Shown piece by piece: positions 42,682-52,253 of a stretch of DNA of 61,539 nucleotides (positions within the stretch are counted from its first letter, which is position 1; every line of letters begins with the position of its first letter). The notes beneath the pieces are model-generated. The model was not told the origin of the DNA. It searched no databases and saw nothing but the letters and a program-made list of their open reading frames with translations. A program made the translations under genes and the position numbers. Origin of the DNA: an uncultured Holophagaceae bacterium (GTDB lineage Bacteria; Acidobacteriota; Holophagae; Holophagales; Holophagaceae); contig CAIYNT010000124.1 of NCBI GenBank assembly GCA_903927605.1, forward strand, positions 1-61,539. Reading direction: 5' to 3'.

Positions 42682-44427
42682 GTGATCGCCCTCCGCCCCG
42701 ACAATCCCCTGATCGTCCAGAGCGATCGCACGCTGCTGCTCGAAGTGGCACACCCGCAATTCCAGCAGGTGAGGGACGAACTGGCCCGCTTCGCGGAGCT
42801 GGTGAAGAGTCCCGAACACATCCACACATACCGCATCACGCCGCTGAGCCTGTGGAACGCATCCGCCTCCGGTGTCAGCTGCACGGAGATGATCGAGACC
42901 CTGAACACCTGGTCGAAGTATCCTGTTCCGCAGAACCTGCTTCAGGAAATCGAAGACCACGGCACCCGCTATGGCAAGCTCCGCCTGGTGGCCAAGGGGG
43001 ATCGTCTGGCCTTGGAAATGAACGACCGGGGCCTCTTCTGGGAGCTGGAGAACCAGAAGTCCCTGCAGGGCCTGCTGGCGGAGCCCTACCCCGACGAGAG
43101 GGGCATCTTCCTGAACACGGGCATGCGGGGCGAAGTGAAGCTGCAACTCATCCGCCTGGGCCACCCCGTGCAGGACATGGCCGGCTACAAGCCCGGTGAT
43201 CCACTGCCCTTCGAGCTGGCGCCGACCCTGAAGCAGAACGGCAGGCCCTTTGGGCTGCGCCACTACCAGCAGGCCGCGGTGGATGTCTTCCACGCGGGAG
43301 GAGGGCCGGATGGGGGCGCAGGCGTGCTGGTGCTGCCCTGCGGAGCCGGCAAGACGGTCATCGGCATCGGCTGCATGGCCAGCCTCCAGACCCACACCCT
43401 GGTGCTCACCACCAACGGCACCGCCGTGAAGCAGTGGAAGCAGGAGCTGCTGGACAAGACCTCCCTCACCGAGGACCAAGTCGGCCTCTACACGGGCGAC
43501 ACCAAGGAGATCAAGCCCGTCACCATCGCCACCTACCAGATCCTCACCTACCGCCGCAGCAAGACCGGCCCGTTCGAGCACTTCAAGCTCTTCGAGGCGG
43601 CCAACTGGGGTCTGGTGATCTACGACGAGGTGCACATGCTTCCTGCCCCGGTCTTCCGCGCCGTGGCGGAGCTGCAGGCCAAGCGGCGCCTGGGCCTCAC
43701 GGCCACGCTGGTGCGGGAGGACGGCAAGGAAGAGGATGTCTTCAGCCTCATCGGCCCCAAGCGGGTGGACGTCCCCTGGAAGATGCTGGAGAAGGACGGC
43801 TTCATCGCCACGGCCCACTGCCTCGAGATCCGCGTGCCCCTGCCCATGGACGAGCGCATGGAATACGCGGTGGCGGACCAGCGCCAGCGCTTCCGCATCG
43901 CCTCGGAGAACAGCCTGAAGATGGTCGTGATGGACGAGCTGCTGGCGGGGCATCCCAGCGACAACATCCTCATCATCGGTCAGTACCTTGAGCAACTGCG
44001 CATCATCGGGGAGCGGCTGAATGCGCCGGTGCTCACGGGCCAGACGCCGGAGAAGGAGCGGGAAAGCCTGTTCCGGCAGTTCCGTGAAGGCCAGCTCCGC
44101 GTGCTTATTGTGAGCAAAGTGGCCAACTTCGCCATCGACCTGCCCGATGCCTCTGTGGCCATCCAGGTGAGCGGCACTTTCGGCTCCCGGCAGGAAGAAG
44201 CCCAGCGTCTGGGCCGCATCCTGCGGCCCAAGGACGCCCGGAACCTGAGCTACTTCTACTCGCTCATCAGCAGCGAAACCACGGAGCAGGAGTTCGCCCG
44301 CAACCGGCAGCTGTTCCTTACCGAACAGGGCTACCGCTACCTCATCGAGAGCCGCCGCTTCGACGAGCACCACCGGCTCAGCGAACCGGTCGTCTGGAAG
44401 CAGCTGCGCCTGGAGACCTCAGGCTAA
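42682..44427 (+). CDS. XPB-type superfamily 2 DNA helicase
   Basis: 581 residues starting at GTG. ATP-driven DNA helicase/translocase related to XPB/Ssl2/Rad25. An N-terminal damage-recognition-like part (about 1-190) precedes RecA-like domain 1: Walker A LPCGAGKTVIG with Lys224, and DEVH at 315-318. The RED motif typical of XPB is present (TLVREDGKEEDVF). Domain 2 has SRQEEAQRLGRILRPK. No Bax1 nuclease, the usual archaeal/bacterial partner, is nearby. Its stop overlaps the convergent pgpA stop by four bases. Confidence 0.93.
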   Translation: MIALRPDNPLIVQSDRTLLLEVAHPQFQQVRDELARFAELVKSPEHIHTYRITPLSLWNASASGVSCTEMIETLNTWSKYPVPQNLLQEIEDHGTRYGKLRLVAKGDRLALEMNDRGLFWELENQKSLQGLLAEPYPDERGIFLNTGMRGEVKLQLIRLGHPVQDMAGYKPGDPLPFELAPTLKQNGRPFGLRHYQQAAVDVFHAGGGPDGGAGVLVLPCGAGKTVIGIGCMASLQTHTLVLTTNGTAVKQWKQELLDKTSLTEDQVGLYTGDTKEIKPVTIATYQILTYRRSKTGPFEHFKLFEAANWGLVIYDEVHMLPAPVFRAVAELQAKRRLGLTATLVREDGKEEDVFSLIGPKRVDVPWKMLEKDGFIATAHCLEIRVPLPMDERMEYAVADQRQRFRIASENSLKMVVMDELLAGHPSDNILIIGQYLEQLRIIGERLNAPVLTGQTPEKERESLFRQFREGQLRVLIVSKVANFAIDLPDASVAIQVSGTFGSRQEEAQRLGRILRPKDARNLSYFYSLISSETTEQEFARNRQLFLTEQGYRYLIESRRFDEHHRLSEPVVWKQLRLETSG

Positions 44428-44972
44428 CGCCAGAGCTCTGGATGCAACAGGGATTGGGCGCCCAGCCAGCGATCCAGGGGCCAGGTGATGAGGGCTGCGA
44501 GCAGGCCCGCCAGCACGTCGTCCATGACCACGCCCCAACCCCCGGGCAGGTCCTGGGCCGCGTCGACGAGCCCCGGCTTCCAGATGTCGAAGAGGCGGAA
44601 GAGCATGAAGGGTGCCACCAGTCGTGCCAGCCACAGCAACCATGGTTGGGGCTGCAGGGTGATCGTAAACAGCAGGGGCGTCAGCGCGAACCAGATGCCC
44701 GCCCATTCGTCGACCACGATGAAGGAGGGATCCGTCTGGCCGGTCTCCTTCACCACGCGATCCGCGGCCCATACCGCCACCAGGGTCAGCACTGATGGCG
44801 CAGAGAGCAGAATCCATTGTGTGGGCCGCCAGGGACTACCGCTCAATCCGCCCACCATCAACAGCCAGGCGAGCAACCCCGCCAGGGTTCCCCAGGTGCC
44901 CGGCGCGGGTTTCAGATACCCGCTGCCAAAGCCCGTAGCGAGCCACCAGGCGATGCGAGGCGCCTTAAACAT
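44424..44972 (-). CDS. pgpA: Phosphatidylglycerophosphatase A
   Basis: Dephosphorylates phosphatidylglycerol phosphate to phosphatidylglycerol at the inner membrane. 182 residues. PgpA signatures: WWLATGFGSGYLKPAPGTWG at the N-terminus and FIVVDEWAGIWFAL in the middle (acidic metal-binding residues), then FRLFDIWKPGLVDAAQDLPG and GVVMDDVLAG. Three to four membrane segments are visible. It overlaps the upstream permease gene by eight bases and is the last gene of the ABC operon. Confidence 0.93.
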   Translation of the reverse strand: MFKAPRIAWWLATGFGSGYLKPAPGTWGTLAGLLAWLLMVGGLSGSPWRPTQWILLSAPSVLTLVAVWAADRVVKETGQTDPSFIVVDEWAGIWFALTPLLFTITLQPQPWLLWLARLVAPFMLFRLFDIWKPGLVDAAQDLPGGWGVVMDDVLAGLLAALITWPLDRWLGAQSLLHPELWR

Positions 44973-46209
44973 GCCGCAACGCCTCTACGATGCGCAGCCG
45001 CGCGGCCTTCAGCCCCGGGAACAGGGCGCTCACCTGGATCGTGGCCTGGAGGCCGATGGCCACGACGAGGTAGACCATCGGCACGAAGTGGATGTTCAGC
45101 TCGTAGCCGTGGCTGGTGCCGGGTGGGGCGGGCATCTGGAGGTGCAAGGCGTTCAGGCCAGCCCGCAGCAGCAGTGTGGCGGCCAGACCCAGGGTGCTGC
45201 CCAGGAGGCCCAGGAAGGCACCTTCCCACTGCAACAGCGACAGCAATTGTCTTGGCTGGAGGCCCATGGCCCGCAGGACGCCGAACTCGCGCACCCGCTC
45301 CATGACCGACATGAGCAGGGTGTTCGCCGTGGCGAGCAGCACCACGAGGAACAGCACCAGGCCCATGAAGCCGAAGATGGCGAAGTAGAGGAGCTTCACC
45401 TGCCGGTAGAAGGAGGCCAGCTCGAACCATGGTTTGACCGATGTTCCCGGCAGTTCGGCCTGCACTCGCGCTTGCGCGCGAGTGATATCCTGCGGACGCT
45501 TGAGCACCACACTCAGGCGCGAACGCGCCTGAGCCGCGCCCAGCAGTTGGTCCGCGGTAGCCAGGCTGATGGTGAGGAACCGGTCGTTCAATTCCCGCAG
45601 TCCGAGATCCTGGAGGCCGGCCACCTCCACATCCACGGCATTCAGCGCCCCGTCCCGGGTGGTGGACATCAGCGTGAGGGAACTGCCTACCGAGGCGCCC
45701 AGGGCCCGGGCCAGGCCCACGCCGAGGATCACCTCCCGGGCCGCCGGATCGGCGGAAAGCCAGTGCGATCCCGTGCCACCGGAGGCCTGGGCACCCCCCA
45801 TCAGGGCCTCCGTGCAGGCCATGAACTTCGGTTCGAGAGCGGGATCCACGGCCGTGCCAAGGAAGGCCACACTCTTGGCACCGCTGGAGAGCAGCCCCAT
45901 GAACTGGATCCGCGGCAGCACTTCGGCCACGGCCGGATCCTGGCGGAGCCGCGCGGCCAGCGCTTCGCCATCCGGCAGAGATTTCTCAAGGCTCTGGGCC
46001 TCGTCGCCCTCCATGGCACCGGCTGGTAGCACCTGAAGGTGGCCGAGCCCGCCGCGGATGGCCGCGTCGGACAGCCCCTGGAAGGTCTGGGCCATGAAGC
46101 CACCCGCCAGACTCAGCGCCAGGAAACCCGCCACCACCACCATCAAGGTGAGAGCCGTGCGGCGCCGCTGGCGCAGCAGGTTCCGGAGGGCCAGCCGGGC
46201 GAGAATCAC
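44965..46209 (-). CDS. ABC transporter permease (LolC/E-MacB, FtsX-like)
   Basis: 414 residues. An N-terminal membrane helix (ALTLMVVVAGFLALSLAGGF) is followed by a large periplasmic domain (about 45-265) and three C-terminal helices of the FtsX domain (FAIFGFMGLVLFLVVLLA; VREFGVLRAMGLQPRQLLSL). This is the type VII/mechanotransmission architecture that moves lipoproteins or other substrates in the periplasm rather than across the inner membrane. It overlaps the ATPase gene by four bases. The substrate is unknown. Confidence 0.88.
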   Translation of the reverse strand: MILARLALRNLLRQRRRTALTLMVVVAGFLALSLAGGFMAQTFQGLSDAAIRGGLGHLQVLPAGAMEGDEAQSLEKSLPDGEALAARLRQDPAVAEVLPRIQFMGLLSSGAKSVAFLGTAVDPALEPKFMACTEALMGGAQASGGTGSHWLSADPAAREVILGVGLARALGASVGSSLTLMSTTRDGALNAVDVEVAGLQDLGLRELNDRFLTISLATADQLLGAAQARSRLSVVLKRPQDITRAQARVQAELPGTSVKPWFELASFYRQVKLLYFAIFGFMGLVLFLVVLLATANTLLMSVMERVREFGVLRAMGLQPRQLLSLLQWEGAFLGLLGSTLGLAATLLLRAGLNALHLQMPAPPGTSHGYELNIHFVPMVYLVVAIGLQATIQVSALFPGLKAARLRIVEALRHV

Positions 46210-46880
46210 TGGCGTTCCTCGCCGATGAGCTTCCCGTCCATGAGGCGAAAGACGCGGTGGGCGCGTGAAATCACGGATGGATCGTGGCTGGCGGCCAGGA
46301 AGGTGACGTCGCGCTCCTGGGCCAGCTCGGCCATGAGGTCCATGAGCGGGCCCCCGTGGGCATGATCGAGGCTGGCGGTGGGCTCATCCGCGAGGACCAG
46401 CAGGGGCTCCGGCGCCAGGGCTCGCGCGATGGCCGCACGCTGCTGCTGACCGCCACTAAGTTGGTTCGGTCGGTGGTGCATGCGGTCCGCGAGGCCAACC
46501 CTGGCTAGCGAGCCTTCGGCTCGGCGCCGGGCCTCTTCGTCGGCCATGCCCTGGAGCTGGAGGGGCAGCATCACGTTCTCCAGCGCCGACAGCACTGACA
46601 CCAAGTTGAAGGCCTGGAACACGAAGCCCAGGCGACGAAGGCGCAGGTCACAGCGGGCTTTTTCGGGCAGGTTGGACACAGCCTCACCATCAAGCAGGAC
46701 CTCGCCGTCATCTGGCGTGTCGAGCAGTCCCGCCAGCTGCAGCAGGGTGGTCTTGCCGCTGCCGCTGGGCCCCGCCAGCACAGCCAGGCAGCCCTTCGGA
46801 ACACTCAGCGACACGCCGAACACCCCGGCGCGTTCGCCGCCCAGTTCATAGGCGCGGGTGAGGTTGCGGACTTCGAGCAT
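46206..46880 (-). CDS. ABC transporter ATP-binding protein (LolD/MacB-like)
   Basis: 224 residues, the ATPase of the permease encoded next to it. Walker A is LAGPSGSGKTTLLQLAG, the signature is NQLSGGQQQRAAIARALA and Walker B is LLVLADEPTASLD, with a switch His in FLAASHDPSV. The length and LSGGQQQR form match the LolD/MacB group. It is the first gene of a tightly overlapping set: ATPase, permease, pgpA. Confidence 0.93.
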   Translation of the reverse strand: MLEVRNLTRAYELGGERAGVFGVSLSVPKGCLAVLAGPSGSGKTTLLQLAGLLDTPDDGEVLLDGEAVSNLPEKARCDLRLRRLGFVFQAFNLVSVLSALENVMLPLQLQGMADEEARRRAEGSLARVGLADRMHHRPNQLSGGQQQRAAIARALAPEPLLVLADEPTASLDHAHGGPLMDLMAELAQERDVTFLAASHDPSVISRAHRVFRLMDGKLIGEERQ

Positions 46881-46901
46881 CCGACCAGTGTAGCCGTGGC
46901 G

Positions 46902-49079
46902 CTAGAACTGTACGGCGTAGGCCATCTTCGCAAAGAGACCCCGCTCCACCATCCGTTCCGAGGGAATGATGGCCGTGGGATCCCGGTGTCGCTGGCCGGA
47001 CCATCCCACATAGGCGTTGGTGAACGCGTTGGGCTGCCAACCCACAAAGGCCTTGAGAAATTTGTCGACGCTCTCCACCTCGGTGCCGTCGTAGCGCACG
47101 ACGAAGGCCTGGGTCTTCACATAGAAGGAAAGGGGGAACTGCCAGCTGCCCGAGGCGACGATCTCCCGAGCCCGGATGAGACGAAGCTCATCTGCCTCGC
47201 GGTTGAGGTCCGACTGCTGGCCCGAGAGGCTGTAGGAGATGGACCCGACCGTGCCGTAGAGGTTGAGAGAGACAGACTGGAGCTTGGCGGGGTCGCCCGA
47301 GGGCAAGTCGATGGTTCGGGCCCGGGTGGCGTTCCAGCCCACCTGGAGGGGGGAGAGCTGCCGCCAGTTGCCACCGAGGGTGACGGACCGGGCTGCTGCC
47401 GATAGCGCATGGTCATCGGCCCAGGTGCGCCCGGCCACATCCCAGTTGATGAAGAAACTCAGGCGACCAGCGGTTTCGAGGTACCCGTCGAAGCCGACGG
47501 CGCGATCCATGGGGTCGCCGTTCCACCAGCTGAGGTCCCGCCAGCGCAGAATGGCATAGGCCCGAGCGAGCCGACCTTCGTTCCAGTTCTCCCGCCACAT
47601 GAAGCCTGCGTTGTCACGACGGTAGCCCTGGAGATCCGTGAAGCCCGAGAGCAGCACCAGATCGGGGCTGGTGGCCTGGGTGGTGACCCAGGCTGACCAG
47701 TTGCGGGTGTTCCAGTCCAGCTCCGCGGAGGTTGCGGTGCCCCGCTGTGACAGCAGCGAATCATCGGCCTGGGGCAGGTGCGACTCGGAATTCATGGCAC
47801 TGCCGATGAAGTGGAATTCAGAGCCCAGGTACTGGTCCAGGTAGATGCCACTACTCTGCCCACCGACGCGGGGGGGGCCGCCCAGCAGTGTCTTATCAGT
47901 GCCCAGGAGGGAGATTCCCGAGCCGCGGTCATCGGTCTGGAACTTCACCGCCGCCGCCGTGTCCCGGGTGGGAAGGCCGTCTACTCCAGCGGCGTCGTTG
48001 GCGCCGAGCATCAGGCCGCCATCCAGGTCTTTGGCATTGAGCACCGTCCAACTGGCGAAGGAGGCCTGCCCAGAGGCCTTCACGCCGTAGAGGGGATTTT
48101 GGATGGTGCGGCTGAAGAACTGGCGCTGGGCGCCCTGCACACCCAGGAGGTCCATGCCTTCGAGAAAGAAGGGCCGCCGCTCCGGGTAGTAGACCTTGAA
48201 AAGGCTGTTGATCTGCAGGGGGTCTACGTCAGCGTCCGCCGTGGCGAAATCGGGCCGGTAGGTCCCTTCCAGCGTAAGGGCCGTGGTGGCGTAGCGGAGG
48301 TCCATGCCCAGGCGGGTCTGGCTCCTGGTGGGTGCCCCAGGATCAGGATCCAGCGTCTGAGTGCGGTTGAAGGTGGCAAAGGGGATGAGGAGAAAGGGCG
48401 AGCCCGGCTTGTCCACCGGTGCCCCGGAAACCCGGGCCATCTGGCAGATGTCACACTGCACATCCTTGCTCATGGGCGGCCAGGCGATGCCATAGCGCCG
48501 CTCCCGCGGGATGATCCGGATGATCCGGAAGGGCCATTCGCCCGGCATGCGGCGCAGGCTGTTGTAGGGAATGCGGATCTTCACCACATAGCCGTCGGCC
48601 GTGAGCACCCCCGTGGAATCCCAGAGGAGGTCGTAGGAGGCGTTCTCGCCAGTGCTGTCGGAGGCGATCTCGTCGATCTGACCGCCCAGGGGCGTCACAA
48701 AGAAGCGGATCATGGTCTGGCCCTTGCCCGAAGGATCAAGGTCCACACCCACGAAGTCGAAGTCGCCGCTGTTGGTGTCGCGCATATGGCGAGCGGCACG
48801 GATCTTCGCCGGCTCAGGGTCGATGGCCTCGATGGCGACGTAGAGCGCATCAGGACCCCAGCCGGCGTGGACGATGGTGGGCCACCGGTTCTGCCCCTTG
48901 TCATCGGGCATGATCATGCCGAAATCGGTGATGCGCAGGGCCCCGTCCCAGGTGGAAAGGTCCGCGTCCCGGGTCATGGAGGGCGCCTGGACCAATCTTG
49001 GAATGGCCACGTGGGGCGGGTTGGGCGACTGGGAGGCCAGGATGGGCAGGCACAGGAGTGCCAGGGTCTGGAGGCGCAT
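46902..49079 (-). CDS. DUF5916-type outer-membrane protein with CBM9-like domain
   Basis: 725 residues. A signal peptide (LQTLALLCLPILAS) is followed by a carbohydrate-binding family 9-like domain (about 35-220; VHAGWGPDALYVAIEAIDPE, DGYVVKIRIPYNSLR). The rest is a beta-barrel-like domain of DUF5916 type, with FKVYYPERRPFFLEGMDLLG as its characteristic motif and a C-terminal aromatic residue (VQF). A CxxC pair lies in KDVQCDICQMARVSG. Members are often annotated as outer-membrane proteins of unknown substrate. The ABC operon ends 22 bases upstream on the same strand. Confidence 0.82.
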   Translation of the reverse strand: MRLQTLALLCLPILASQSPNPPHVAIPRLVQAPSMTRDADLSTWDGALRITDFGMIMPDDKGQNRWPTIVHAGWGPDALYVAIEAIDPEPAKIRAARHMRDTNSGDFDFVGVDLDPSGKGQTMIRFFVTPLGGQIDEIASDSTGENASYDLLWDSTGVLTADGYVVKIRIPYNSLRRMPGEWPFRIIRIIPRERRYGIAWPPMSKDVQCDICQMARVSGAPVDKPGSPFLLIPFATFNRTQTLDPDPGAPTRSQTRLGMDLRYATTALTLEGTYRPDFATADADVDPLQINSLFKVYYPERRPFFLEGMDLLGVQGAQRQFFSRTIQNPLYGVKASGQASFASWTVLNAKDLDGGLMLGANDAAGVDGLPTRDTAAAVKFQTDDRGSGISLLGTDKTLLGGPPRVGGQSSGIYLDQYLGSEFHFIGSAMNSESHLPQADDSLLSQRGTATSAELDWNTRNWSAWVTTQATSPDLVLLSGFTDLQGYRRDNAGFMWRENWNEGRLARAYAILRWRDLSWWNGDPMDRAVGFDGYLETAGRLSFFINWDVAGRTWADDHALSAAARSVTLGGNWRQLSPLQVGWNATRARTIDLPSGDPAKLQSVSLNLYGTVGSISYSLSGQQSDLNREADELRLIRAREIVASGSWQFPLSFYVKTQAFVVRYDGTEVESVDKFLKAFVGWQPNAFTNAYVGWSGQRHRDPTAIIPSERMVERGLFAKMAYAVQF

Positions 49080-49136
49080 GAAAGGTTTCCGGTCGGGTCA
49101 GTACAGACTGGCTTACGAGAGGATTCGGAGCGGCGT

Positions 49137-50522
49137 TTAGGGGCCTGCTGGGCATCTCGCCCGGAAAGCGGCTTCATAGGCTGCCGTGCTGGCCTCTAGG
49201 CCACCCTCCTCTACCTCGCCGATCAGGTCATAGGCATGGGCCTTCACGATGCGCACCCGCTGGATGGTATTTGCTTGGGGCACACCGTCCACCAGCAGCA
49301 CGTTGCCGTCGATCTCGGGGGCCTGGCCCTGGTGGCGGCCCTTGACAATGAGGTCAGTCTCCTCGTGCGCGCCCTCCACCAGCACGTCGAGGACCTGACC
49401 GACCTTCTCCTGGTTTTTCTCCCGAGCGATTTTCTGCTGCAACTCCAGGAGCCGCCGCTTGCGGGCCTCCTTGGTGCGCTTGGGGATGGGATCGCCCAAG
49501 GCGTAGGCTGAGGTGCCTTCCTCGGGGCTGTAGGTGAAGACGCCCACATGCTCGAATCGGGCTTCCCTGACGAAGGCCTTCAGCTCCTCGAAAGCGGCCT
49601 CGTCCTCGCCGGGGAACCCCACAATGAAGTTCGAGCGGATGGCGATGCCGGGCACAATGCGGCGCACCTTTTCGATGAGCTTCAGGAAGGCTGTGCGGCT
49701 GCCCCCCCGGGCCATGGCCTTGAGGATGACGGCATCGGCATGTTGGAGCGGCATGTCCAGGTAGCGCGCACAGTTTGGTGTTTCCGCCAGGGCGCGCAGC
49801 AGGCCGTCGGTAAGGCGGTTCGGATAAGCGTAGTGGATGCGGAACCAACGGAGCCCTTCGACTTGCCCTAGGGCGCGGACCAGCCTCTCGAGCGCATCGG
49901 GATCACCGAAATCGCGGCCGTAGTCTGTGGTGTCCTGGCCCACCAGGCTGATCTCCAGCACCCCCTGGGCCACCAGGTTCTTCGCCTCGGCCACCACGCT
50001 ATCAATGCTGCGGCTCCGCTGGTGGCCGCGGAGCTGGGGGATCACGCAGAAGGCGCAGGCGTGATCGCAGCCCTCGCTGATCTTCAGGTAGGCGCTGGCC
50101 CTGGGAGTGGTGAGCAGGCGGGGGCTGGCCTCGCTGTAGAGGTAGCCGGGATTGGGATCCAGCTGGAAGGCTGCGCCAGCACCAATGATTTCGGCGATCT
50201 GCTCGATGTCCCGGGTGCCCAGGCAGGCATCGATCTCCGGCATCTCGGCCATCAGCTCGTCCCGGTACCGCTCCACCAGGCAGCCCGCCACGATGAGCTT
50301 CTCGCAGGCGCCCTGCTGCTTCATGGCGGCCGCCTGGAGGATGGCCTCGACACTCTCCTGCTTCGCTGCATCGATGAACCCGCAGGTATTCACCACCAGC
50401 ACCTGGGCTTCCTCCAGCACCGGCGTGATCTGGTAGCCCTTCAGCCGCAGGTGGCCCAGCATGACCTCGGAATCCACGAGGTTCTTGGGGCAGCCCAGGG
50501 ACATGAATCCGACTTTGGTCAA
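49137..50522 (-). CDS. rimO: Ribosomal protein S12 methylthiotransferase
   Basis: Radical-SAM enzyme that adds a methylthio group to an Asp of ribosomal protein S12. 461 residues from the TTG at 50522, which has GGAGG four bases upstream; the ATG at 50555 has no site. The UPF0004 domain carries three cluster cysteines (MSLGCPKNLVDSE, VVNTCGFID, AGCLVERY). The radical-SAM motif is CDHACAFCVIPQLRG. The TRAM domain lies at the end. FMSLGCPKN distinguishes RimO from MiaB. Confidence 0.93.
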   Translation of the reverse strand: MTKVGFMSLGCPKNLVDSEVMLGHLRLKGYQITPVLEEAQVLVVNTCGFIDAAKQESVEAILQAAAMKQQGACEKLIVAGCLVERYRDELMAEMPEIDACLGTRDIEQIAEIIGAGAAFQLDPNPGYLYSEASPRLLTTPRASAYLKISEGCDHACAFCVIPQLRGHQRSRSIDSVVAEAKNLVAQGVLEISLVGQDTTDYGRDFGDPDALERLVRALGQVEGLRWFRIHYAYPNRLTDGLLRALAETPNCARYLDMPLQHADAVILKAMARGGSRTAFLKLIEKVRRIVPGIAIRSNFIVGFPGEDEAAFEELKAFVREARFEHVGVFTYSPEEGTSAYALGDPIPKRTKEARKRRLLELQQKIAREKNQEKVGQVLDVLVEGAHEETDLIVKGRHQGQAPEIDGNVLLVDGVPQANTIQRVRIVKAHAYDLIGEVEEGGLEASTAAYEAAFRARCPAGP

Positions 50523-50591
50523 CGAGCCTCCAGCCCCTATCGGGGTGAACCTCATAGGCTACCGCGTAACGTCGATAAGGTCAGCAGCGCA

Positions 50592-50600
50592 TGCTAAACT
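50592..50600 (+). promoter_or_regulatory. Extended -10 promoter candidate for the cyclase gene
   Basis: TGCTAAACT: an extended -10 (TGn) with the TAAACT box also seen before lysS and rplI. No good -35 box is present at 16-18 bases. It ends 21 bases before the cyclase ATG. Confidence 0.3.
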
Positions 50601-50621
50601 CACCACCCTTCCGGATTGTCC

Positions 50622-52241
50622 ATGAAACTCACCCTCCAGGTTGACGGTGCCCTGCATCCCGTGACCCTCACCGAGGAGGGCGTGACCATCGGCCGGGGCG
50701 ATCAGGCCACCATCAAGATCCAGGCGAATGCTGTCAGCCGGATCCATGCGCGGGTGTTCCTCAGGGATGGACAGCCGTTTGTGATGGACATGAAGTCCCT
50801 CAACGGCACCTCGCTCAACGGCAAGGCGCTGTCCGAACCAGCCCCCCTGCATCCTGGCGATACGGTGCTCCTGGGCGAGGCCACGGTGATGTGGGTTCCG
50901 GAAGGCGGCCTGCCGGCCCCGGCGTCTGGCCTGAATCTGAACCTGGCCCCCAAGGCGGTAGCCTCGAGAATCTCGTTGGAGGATCGCGCCTTCGATGCCT
51001 CCGGTTCGATCCTGGTACCCCACGCCAGCCTGGAGGCCATGCTGGCCCAGGCCAGCGGCCAGCACCCCGCCGGTGAGGCCGTCACCCTCTTTCAGCGTCT
51101 GGCGAGCATGGCCGGAACCCTGCTCCGGGCGGCAGGCCTGACGGAACTTCTCGATTCCGTGATGAGTCTGGTTACGGCCCAGATCCCCTGTCAGCGCGGC
51201 TTCATCCTATTGGCCGACCCGGCTGGAGAGCTGGTGCCCGAGCTGGTCTGGGAGGAACAACCGGGATTGCACACCAATCCCATCAGCCGCACCATCGCCC
51301 GCACGGCCATGGACAACCGGGTGGCCATCCTTACCACGGATGCCCGCATGGACCCGCGCTTCAGCGCCGGGGAGAGCATCAAGATCCATGGCATCACGTC
51401 GGCCCTTTGCGCGCCGCTCATCGTGGAGGAGAAGGCCTTCGGTGTGATCTACCTGGAGACCAGCCTCAACAAGGGCGGCTTCAAGCGCGAGGACGAGCAT
51501 CTGCTGAGCGCCATGGCGAACTTCGCCGCCGTGGGCATCCAGCGGGAACGCGAGGCCAAGTTCCGGCAGCGCCTGGAGCGGTACCACAGCCCCCAGGTGG
51601 TGGACCAGATCCTGAAGTCCAGCCAGAGCAAGGAGGCCCCCGCGCTCCAGGCCCAGCGCTGCCAGATCAGCGTCCTCTTTGCCGACATCTCCGGCTTCAC
51701 GCGCATGAGCGAGGGCATGGAGCCGCTGGTGCTGGCGGGCATCCTGAACCGCACCTTCGAGGTCATGACCGACCAGATCTTCAACTGTGGCGGCACCCTC
51801 GACAAGTACATCGGCGATGCCATCATGGCTTTCTTTGGCGCGCCCAATCCTGATCCCGACCATGCGCGGCACGCCGTGGCAGCGGCCGTCGCCATGCAGG
51901 AGGCCCTGTACGCCTTGAACGCCGCGCGGCCCGCGGGCTACCCCGAACTGCGGATGCGCATCGGCATCAACAGCGGGGAAGCCTTCGCTGGTGACATCGG
52001 CTGCGAGAAGCGCATGGACTACACGGTGATGGGCAGTACCGTGAACCTGGCCTCACGCCTGGAGAGCGCAGTGGCCCGGCCCGGCCAGATCGTGGTAGGA
52101 CCAAGCACGGCGGAACTCATCGGCCAGGAGCATCTAAGGCAACTAGGCGCCTTCTCCCTCAAGAACATTGAGCAAGAGGTAAGGCCCTTTGAAGTGCTCT
52201 GGGCCCACGATGCGCCCACGATGGTCCACGGGCCGAAATAG
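50622..52241 (+). CDS. FHA-GAF class III adenylate cyclase
   Basis: 539 residues from the ATG at 50622. An N-terminal FHA domain for phospho-threonine binding (about 1-90; TIGRGDQATIKIQANAVSRI) is followed by a GAF sensor domain (about 165-310) and a short linker helix. The class III cyclase domain (about 340-525) has metal Asp355 in LFADISGFTRMSE and Asp399 in LDKYIGDAIMAFF. Lys395 in DKYIGD and the T-V-N-x-A-S-R motif in MGSTVNLASRLES predict ATP rather than GTP use. It should produce cAMP in response to a phosphoprotein and/or small ligand. Confidence 0.93.
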   Translation: MKLTLQVDGALHPVTLTEEGVTIGRGDQATIKIQANAVSRIHARVFLRDGQPFVMDMKSLNGTSLNGKALSEPAPLHPGDTVLLGEATVMWVPEGGLPAPASGLNLNLAPKAVASRISLEDRAFDASGSILVPHASLEAMLAQASGQHPAGEAVTLFQRLASMAGTLLRAAGLTELLDSVMSLVTAQIPCQRGFILLADPAGELVPELVWEEQPGLHTNPISRTIARTAMDNRVAILTTDARMDPRFSAGESIKIHGITSALCAPLIVEEKAFGVIYLETSLNKGGFKREDEHLLSAMANFAAVGIQREREAKFRQRLERYHSPQVVDQILKSSQSKEAPALQAQRCQISVLFADISGFTRMSEGMEPLVLAGILNRTFEVMTDQIFNCGGTLDKYIGDAIMAFFGAPNPDPDHARHAVAAAVAMQEALYALNAARPAGYPELRMRIGINSGEAFAGDIGCEKRMDYTVMGSTVNLASRLESAVARPGQIVVGPSTAELIGQEHLRQLGAFSLKNIEQEVRPFEVLWAHDAPTMVHGPK

Positions 52242-52253
52242 GCCGCCGCCTGG

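Noticed and set aside
42661..44373. 570-codon frame antisense to the XPB helicase gene
   Set aside because: No start site or domain; the opposite strand has all helicase motifs.
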